From CALARM01 sp964431735 (GTDB taxonomy: Bacteria; Vulcanimicrobiota; SpSt-956; JAKJGF01), in assembly GCA_964431735.1 (NCBI GenBank), contig CAYSLJ010000127.1, forward strand, positions 1 to 20,831: 20,831 nucleotides of DNA, read 5' to 3'. Every line of letters begins with the position of its first letter. Positions within the stretch are counted from its first letter, which is position 1. Positions 15,749 through 20,831 of the stretch are shown piece after piece. The position numbers and the translations under genes are program-made. The notes below the pieces were generated by a model. That model was not told the origin of the DNA and searched no databases. It worked only from the letters and a program-made list of their open reading frames with translations.

Positions 15749-15796
15749 GTGATAAGTAAGAGTAATTCCACTCACTGCTCACCACTCACCATTCAC
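15749..15796. repeat. Facing heptads upstream of the propeller gene
   Basis: GTGATAA/GTAAGA units (15749-15760) face TCAC units (ACTCACTGCTCACC and following, 15768-15796). This is the same arrangement as the other intergenic elements, here immediately upstream of the GGGGG ribosome site of the next gene. Confidence 0.65.
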
Positions 15797-15816
15797 AAAA
15801 AAACGGGGGATTCTAT

Positions 15817-18000
15817 ATGTTCAAAACATTTCTTATTTTCTTTCTTATCATATCATTATTCTCTACTTTCGCTATGGCAGAAGACGAAAATTCTTCAGAA
15901 ATAACAGTTCTGGATCTAGGGAATATAAAAGGAACTGTTACTGAAGTGACGGATAATAAAGTAAAAATCGATGTAGGCACAAAACATGGCCTTCACAGTG
16001 ATAAAGATAAAGGAAAATTCTTTACAGTAGAAAGACAGAATATTCCTGTGGCAAGACTCAAAGCGGAAGAGATAGGAGAAAATCTTTCGACTGCTGAAAT
16101 TCAGGAAGTAATTAAAGGAATAACCATTAAACCGGGGGACAGAATTACCAGTGAAATAAACATTCTGGATCAGGGAGATTTACTGTTTATGGATAACCCT
16201 TTCTGCGAATTCATAAGTAAAACACCTGTTGCAGGAGGAGATAAACTCATATGGACCATGGAAAAATTATCTTCCGATTTAATAGGAGAAAGCCATATGC
16301 TCACATGTTACGGCCATAATGAAGATATGGCAAAAGTATTGAGTGTAACATCATCCATATTCGGAGGTTTTCTTGGTAATATTGCAGGAAATGTGGCAGG
16401 TTCCGTGTGGGGTTCAAAAGATGAAAGCTTTGTCTATTTATTCAACGAAAAGGGAGAAAAAAAATGGGGTTCCGTAATAGACATGTGTATCTTTAAATTC
16501 TCCGAAGAAGAAGGGCTGTCATATTTATCTGAAAATGTAAAGATAAAACCTGAATATAAAATATACAGTGACAGAATATATTTCAATACGTTCAATGTGA
16601 GAAAAGGACTCCTGAAAGACGGAATCATGATAACAAGCGGCGTAGTGTTCGGACTCAATCTGGAAACAGGTAAGGAACTCTGGAGATTAAAAGATTCAGT
16701 ATTCGGCTTTGATCCTGTTCTTTACGGCCTTATTTATGACAATTTCATAGATAAAATCTGTTATCTCTATTCTTCGAAATCAAGTCTTTACGCAATGAAT
16801 CTTACAAACGGCGAATTCATATGGGAATTTCCAATGCATAACGAAGGTGTTGCAGAAGGAGTATTCGATGAAAAAGACGGATTTATCTATGCATCGGATA
16901 AAGACTCTTATTTCTACAAAGTAGATGCAAAAACAGGGAAAAGTCAGTGGGAAATTAAAACAGACTGCCCTGTTGCACAAGTATATCACAGGTCTGAAGA
17001 AAATACTCTTTACCTGTTCGACAGTAAATCTTCAGTCTATGGCATTGATAAAGCAAAAGGAATTTTGTTATGGAAATACATATCAGAAAATCCTTTTATG
17101 TCACAGAATTTTATGTCAGGAAATGTTATTTACACATTCAACAGTGATTCTATAACTGCTCTATCAAAAACAAAAGGTGAAAAAATCTGGAAAGTAGATA
17201 TAAAGAATCCTTCTCCTGTTGATAAAAATATAACTGATGCCCTTTATGTAGTTTCTGAAGATCTTCTTTGTGCAATTGACACAGCAGGAGGAAACATCAA
17301 ATGGAATTACAGGGCATCGGGCCAGATAAAAAAGATTTTACCTGTGAAAGATACTTTTTACGTACTGTCCGAACAGGGTGTGAGTGCCGTAGATATGTCA
17401 GGGAAAGAACTGTGGAAAAAAGAAGGCTTTTCGGAACCTGTCTATCTTGAAAAACAGAAATCAGACCTGGATCCTTACAGTATAAAACTCAGTAAGACTT
17501 CACCTGAAGACGAACTTATATTTATTGCAGGCTCTCATGGTTTCCTTGCCATAAACCCTTCCACTCATGACATTGTTTCAGAGAAAAATCTGGGAGAATC
17601 TCTTGTAAAAGTAACAGGTGACTCGAAAAATCTATATATGAATTCATTAAATCATATATGGGCCGTAGATATGAAAAAAGGTACCTTTATCTGGGACAGA
17701 GTCTTCAATGATGCAATAACATTCATGGCTTCACCGGGAGACGGTGAAATATATCTTGACAGAGGCATATTCGACAGAAAAAATACTATCAGTTCACAGT
17801 CGAAAAAACTGCTCGGACTGATGGCACGAGAAGAATTTTTTATTTTGAACAGAGAAACTGGAGAAATTGTGTCACAGGGAAAAGAAACAGTTTATCCCTA
17901 TCTTGAAGTTCAGGCAATGAATAAAGCAGGAGAAAAGATAGAAGGAGTATACTTTTATTATAATAAGGGTTATTTATATACATTGAGAGGCAGGAAATAA
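15817..18000 (+). CDS. Exported PQQ-type beta-propeller protein with glycine zipper
   Basis: The 727-aa protein has a signal peptide (1-21, FAMAED). An N-terminal beta domain at 32-110 (IKGTVTEVTDNKVKIDVGTK to KPGDRI) resembles the small domain found at the C-terminus of FlgT-like proteins. Residues 180-200 contain five glycines spaced exactly four apart (GGFLGNIAGNVAGSVWG). From about 205 on come about eight PQQ/BamB-like blades marked by [KT]-G-x-x-x-W: TGKELWRLKD, NGEFIWEFPM, TGKSQWEIKT, KGILLWKYIS, KGEKIWKVDI, GGNIKWNYRA, GKELWKKEG, KGTFIWDRVF. Such propellers usually bind proteins; enzymatic PQQ binding is not indicated. ATG start behind GGGGG. Confidence 0.87.
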   Translation: MFKTFLIFFLIISLFSTFAMAEDENSSEITVLDLGNIKGTVTEVTDNKVKIDVGTKHGLHSDKDKGKFFTVERQNIPVARLKAEEIGENLSTAEIQEVIKGITIKPGDRITSEINILDQGDLLFMDNPFCEFISKTPVAGGDKLIWTMEKLSSDLIGESHMLTCYGHNEDMAKVLSVTSSIFGGFLGNIAGNVAGSVWGSKDESFVYLFNEKGEKKWGSVIDMCIFKFSEEEGLSYLSENVKIKPEYKIYSDRIYFNTFNVRKGLLKDGIMITSGVVFGLNLETGKELWRLKDSVFGFDPVLYGLIYDNFIDKICYLYSSKSSLYAMNLTNGEFIWEFPMHNEGVAEGVFDEKDGFIYASDKDSYFYKVDAKTGKSQWEIKTDCPVAQVYHRSEENTLYLFDSKSSVYGIDKAKGILLWKYISENPFMSQNFMSGNVIYTFNSDSITALSKTKGEKIWKVDIKNPSPVDKNITDALYVVSEDLLCAIDTAGGNIKWNYRASGQIKKILPVKDTFYVLSEQGVSAVDMSGKELWKKEGFSEPVYLEKQKSDLDPYSIKLSKTSPEDELIFIAGSHGFLAINPSTHDIVSEKNLGESLVKVTGDSKNLYMNSLNHIWAVDMKKGTFIWDRVFNDAITFMASPGDGEIYLDRGIFDRKNTISSQSKKLLGLMAREEFFILNRETGEIVSQGKETVYPYLEVQAMNKAGEKIEGVYFYYNKGYLYTLRGRK

Positions 18001-18054
18001 TACCATTTGGAAGGCATTTGATGACTTTTCGGATAGGTTCCCAATAGGCTAGTA

Positions 18055-18086
18055 AAGCGTAATGCGCATTTTTACTCATTACGCTT
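18055..18086. terminator. Hairpin terminator between convergent genes
   Basis: AAGCGTAATG (18055-18064) and CATTACGCTT (18077-18086) form a perfect 10-bp stem with a 12-nt loop, followed on the plus strand by an AT-rich run. It lies between the propeller gene and the TPR end of the kinase gene. The arms are GTAATGC-type units, so the terminator is built from the same repeat family. Confidence 0.65.
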
Positions 18087-18105
18087 ATTATTTATTATTC
18101 AATAA

Positions 18106-20608
18106 TTAAAGCCCTTTGCATAAATCTATTTCTCTTTTTGCATCGGGAACCTTTTGATCGCCCGGTGCACGTTTTATAAACTCTTCAAAAGCATCTATGG
18201 CTTTATCATAGATGGCTCTTTTCTTATAAGACATGCCAAGACCGTAATAAGCTTCGGCATTTTTCGAATTTTTCTCTATGGCTTTAAGATAGTAAACTGT
18301 AGATTTCTTCCAGTCTTCTTTTACATAATAAGCACTTCCCAGATTTATACATGTTCTGTCATCCGAGGGGTCAATCTTTTCCGCCATGTGAAATTCCTTT
18401 ATAGCTTCATCTATTTTTCCATGACCGGCATAGATGGCACCTGAATTATTATGACTCCCGGACAGTTCAGGAGCTTTTTTATATTCCCTGAGAGCATCCT
18501 CTATCAGTCCTTTTTTCCTGTAAATATGACCGAGTCCGAGATGAGCCTGTTGATTATCAGGATCCTTCTTAATTACTTTTTTATACTCTTCCATGGCATT
18601 CTGCAGTTTTTCCTGTTTTCTATAAGTATCTCCCATGAGAAGCACTGCTTCAATATTATCAGGATCGTCTTTCAAAATCTTTCCGAGAAGTTCCATTGCC
18701 TCTTTATATTTGCCTTTTTCATAATATTCCCTGGCAATAACTGTACCATTATCCGAAGGATTCATATAAGGAGTCAGAGTCATTACTGACACAGGAGAAG
18801 GATTCATATAAGGAGTCGGAGTCATTACTGACACAGGAGAAGGATTCATATAAGGAGTCGGAGTCATTACTGANNNNNNNNNNNNNNNNNNNNNNNNNNN
18901 NNNNNNNNNNNNNNNNNNNNNNNNNNNNNNNNNNNNNNNNNNNNNNNNNNNNNNNNNNNNNNNNNNNNNNNNNCACAGGATATAAAAAATGTTTCAATAT
19001 AATAGTAGCTGCAATTGAGATTAAACCGCAGAAAAAAATCGGTATAACAAGCAAAAATATCGCCTTATTAAAATATTTCTTTCTGTCATGCAAAGGCATG
19101 GCAACAGTATTACCTGCAATCACCTCTTCAAGAGAAAGGGTACTTTCTGTTTCCTCAGGTTTTACAGGCAGATTACAGGATACAGAAGAAGAAACTATGG
19201 TTTTTTCATCATCTTCATCAACTTCCGAATCTGTGCCCTTTAGAACCTGAAGTTTTTCCGTTACCTCTTTTTTGAGATCCTCCGGCAAAGAAAGGTTTAA
19301 CAATCTATTATAGTGTTCCGCAGCTTTATCCATAAAACCAAGCTTTTCACAGCATATGGCAACATGATAAAGAATTACATAATTCTCACTGTCATATTCA
19401 AGTGCTTTAAGATATTCAAAATTTGCATTAAAGAAATCACCGGCATGTTCGTAATTTTCTCCTTTAATAAGGTGTTCGTCTATTTTTTTACGGTTCTTCT
19501 TGCTCTCCCTTATACGAAGAAGCTCTTTTTTAAAATCTTCTATTGATTGATATCTGTCGGAAATTTTAATTTCTATAGATTTATTGATTATTCCGGCAAG
19601 GTCATGTGATACAGACGGTTTCATGTCTTCTACAGGAGGGAAATTAGGCCCCACTTCTTTCGGATGGACCTTTGTCAGAAGATGATATACTGTAACACCC
19701 AGGGAATAAATATCACTTCTCTTTTCTGCTTTTCCTGCCCATTGTTCAGGAGGAGCATAACCTTCAGTATAAAGGGCATATTTTGTCGTATCGGCTCCCG
19801 GCCCTGCAAAAACCTTTGCTATACCGAAATCTATAAGTTTTACATCTCCTTCCTCTGTTACCATGATATTGTCAGGCTTAATGTCCCTGAATAATATGGG
19901 CTCTGATCTGTTATGAAGATATTCAAGAACATCTGATATTGACAGAGCCCATTTTAGTATCTGTTCTTCGGAGAAAAACTCCTCTTTCGGAAGGTTCCGG
20001 AGCAGTTTCTTGAGAGTTTCCCCTTTTACATAATCCATGACCAGATATAATTTATTTTCTTCTATAAAGAAATCCGTTATTGCAGGTATACAGGGATGTT
20101 CCAGTTTGGAGAGTATTTCTGCTTCGATGCGAAAACTTCTTTCAACTACAGAAGTATCGGGGCTATCTCCCGACATTTCTTTTACAGCTCTGTATTTACC
20201 TGAAAGAGCCGTATCACGGGCAAGATAAACAACACCAAAACCTCCTCCTGCAATACCTCTTATTATTAAATAACGGTTATTCAGTATCTTCCCTATTGCA
20301 GGATAAGACACAATATCTTTAAGGCTTTTTTCACTTTTATATTCTAACTGAAGATAACCGCTTCCGTCTTCATAGAAAACATCTATTATAGCAGGAGAAG
20401 AAGGCCTTTTAGATAAGGTAGCGGCATGTTTACTCATTTCTTTAAACTCCACTACGGCAGTGTTATAAAGAGGATTTGATGTATCACCGGGGAGCTTTCT
20501 CAGAATAAATTTCTCACATCCCAAATTATCTTCAACCAGATAAACAGAGTCATATTCGTCATCATTTATAATATGTATAATATTGAATTTTTCAAATTTT
20601 TCTTTCAC
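18106..20608 (-). CDS. Membrane Ser/Thr kinase: N-lobe duplicate, kinase, TPR, TM, Pro/Thr stalk, TPR (split by assembly gap)
   Basis: I read this as one gene. Before the gap (residues 1-545) there is a kinase N-lobe-like segment (15-100). A full Hanks kinase follows (112-368: GIAGGGFGVVYLA, K143, FRDIKPDN with D242 and N247, D260-F261-G262, APPEQW), then a TPR-like region (380-440), an acidic linker and a TM helix (about 514-538) ending YPV. After the gap come at least two and a half 14-residue units PVSVMTPTPYMNPS, then about six TPRs (one shortened near KAPELSGSHNNSG), ending at 18106. YPV joins SVM in the phase of the repeat, so both halves share a frame if the gap holds whole 42-bp units. 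GTG start at 20608, AGGAG 9 nt upstream. Topology: kinase inside, TPRs outside. Confidence 0.85.
18757..18873 (-). repeat. 42-bp tandem repeat encoding a Pro/Thr stalk
   Basis: Units start at 18757, 18799 and 18841 (period exactly 42 bp; a change at 18776 versus the others) and the third runs into the N gap. CACAGGA right after the gap (18974-18980) is another piece of the unit. The encoded 14-residue unit is PVSVMTPTPYMNPS. Confidence 0.95.
18874..18973. other. Assembly gap of 100 N
   Basis: Exactly 100 N, the conventional placeholder for a gap of unknown size. Both edges are inside the 42-bp repeat, so the missing sequence is most likely more units. Reading through it as 100 bases shifts the frame artificially. 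Confidence 0.95.
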
Positions 20609-20656
20609 AGTTGTTTTCTCCTGTTATATTTATAGTTAGTTTCATAACAATTCATA

Positions 20657-20710
20657 ATTACTGACCTGAGCATAAGCATGTAATAACAGTCTTCCTCCCG
20701 TCACGCGTTA
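20657..20710 (-). repeat. 54-bp dispersed repeat, right copy (inverted relative to left)
   Basis: On the minus strand it reads GTAACGC/GTGACGG, GAGGA, a variable stretch, and then the 29-nt block at 20685-20657, with one mismatch to the left copy at 1-54. It lies about 50 bp upstream of the kinase GTG. An additional GTGACGC unit precedes it at about 20711-20719. Confidence 0.8.
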
Positions 20711-20785
20711 CGCGTCACGAGATCAGATATTTATTATTTATGCTCACCTCAGTAAGAAGGAGTGAAAGGAGTGAATACTGAATTA

Positions 20786-20805
20786 CCTACGAATCAATTC
20801 GTAGG
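20786..20805. repeat. 20-bp palindrome near the right edge
   Basis: CCTACGAA and TTCGTAGG form an 8-bp stem around TCAA (9 bp if the A-T pair inside the loop is counted). Just upstream on the plus strand is AAGGAGTGAAAGGAGTGAA, a heptad-like element. No U-tract follows. The remainder of 20720-20831 shows no gene. Confidence 0.6.
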
Positions 20806-20831
20806 GTTCCTGTTTCATTGACCGTGCTTGC

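Noticed and set aside
18106..18867. Separate TPR gene starting at a Met in the repeat
   Set aside because: There is no ribosome site before it, and the repeat phase joins it to the kinase half.
18749..18873. Kinase C-terminus SNDSDSLYESFSCV read after the gap
   Set aside because: It is an out-of-frame reading of the 42-bp repeat caused by counting the placeholder gap as exactly 100 bases.
20769..20819. Short ORF beginning GTG after GGA near the right edge (NTELPTNQFVGFLFH)
   Set aside because: It is largely the translation of the 20-bp palindrome and is only 16 codons long; better treated as a repeat.

Overview
The window is AT-rich bacterial DNA from an organism I cannot name. Signal peptides, membrane-anchored Ser/Thr kinases, many TPR proteins and FlgO/CsgG-like and PQQ-propeller exported proteins point to a diderm-type, probably uncultivated lineage with elaborate envelope signalling. 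A run of exactly 100 N inside a tandem repeat marks a draft or metagenome scaffold. Nothing indicates a phage, integrase, transposase, rRNA, tRNA or CRISPR array.

Layout. (1) 213-11718 is mostly minus-strand. In transcription order it encodes a 13-repeat TPR protein, a small TerB-like protein, a polytopic membrane protein, a DUF4129 protein, a DUF4350 protein, a MoxR AAA+ ATPase, a DUF58 protein, an RDD membrane protein and a membrane Ser/Thr kinase with a TPR tail. One gene, a SpoIIM-family (DUF95) membrane protein, lies on the plus strand between DUF58 and RDD. A relic of an AAA ATPase start is wedged between DUF58 and SpoIIM. This is the recognisable MoxR-DUF58-DUF4350-DUF4129-RDD-SpoIIM envelope module. 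(2) 11937-15132 (plus) encodes two exported TPR proteins, one with an FlgO/CsgG-like domain and one with a DUF4384 domain. (3) 15203-15628 (minus) is a small exported protein made of six 15-residue repeats. (4) 15817-18000 (plus) is an exported PQQ-type beta-propeller with an embedded glycine zipper. (5) 18106-20608 (minus) is a second kinase-TM-TPR receptor. The assembly gap cuts it inside a 42-bp repeat that encodes a Pro/Thr stalk.

A working model (inference) has two kinase receptors with outside TPR domains at the two ends of the block. Between them sit a MoxR/DUF58 remodelling machine with its membrane partners and a set of exported TPR and propeller proteins. Together they could form one envelope-sensing or assembly system.

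The second layer is non-coding. Nearly every intergenic space carries heptanucleotide arrays of the form GTRANNN (GTGACGC-type and GTGAAAA/GTGAGTA-type), often as two arrays facing each other. Three neighbouring genes terminate at the first unit of such an array, and one Shine-Dalgarno lies inside one. A 54-bp repeat occurs in inverted orientation at both ends of the window. Other structure includes an 85-bp palindrome that contains both stop codons of a convergent gene pair, and a 41-bp tandem repeat that creates two ATGA-chained 14-codon mini-ORFs.
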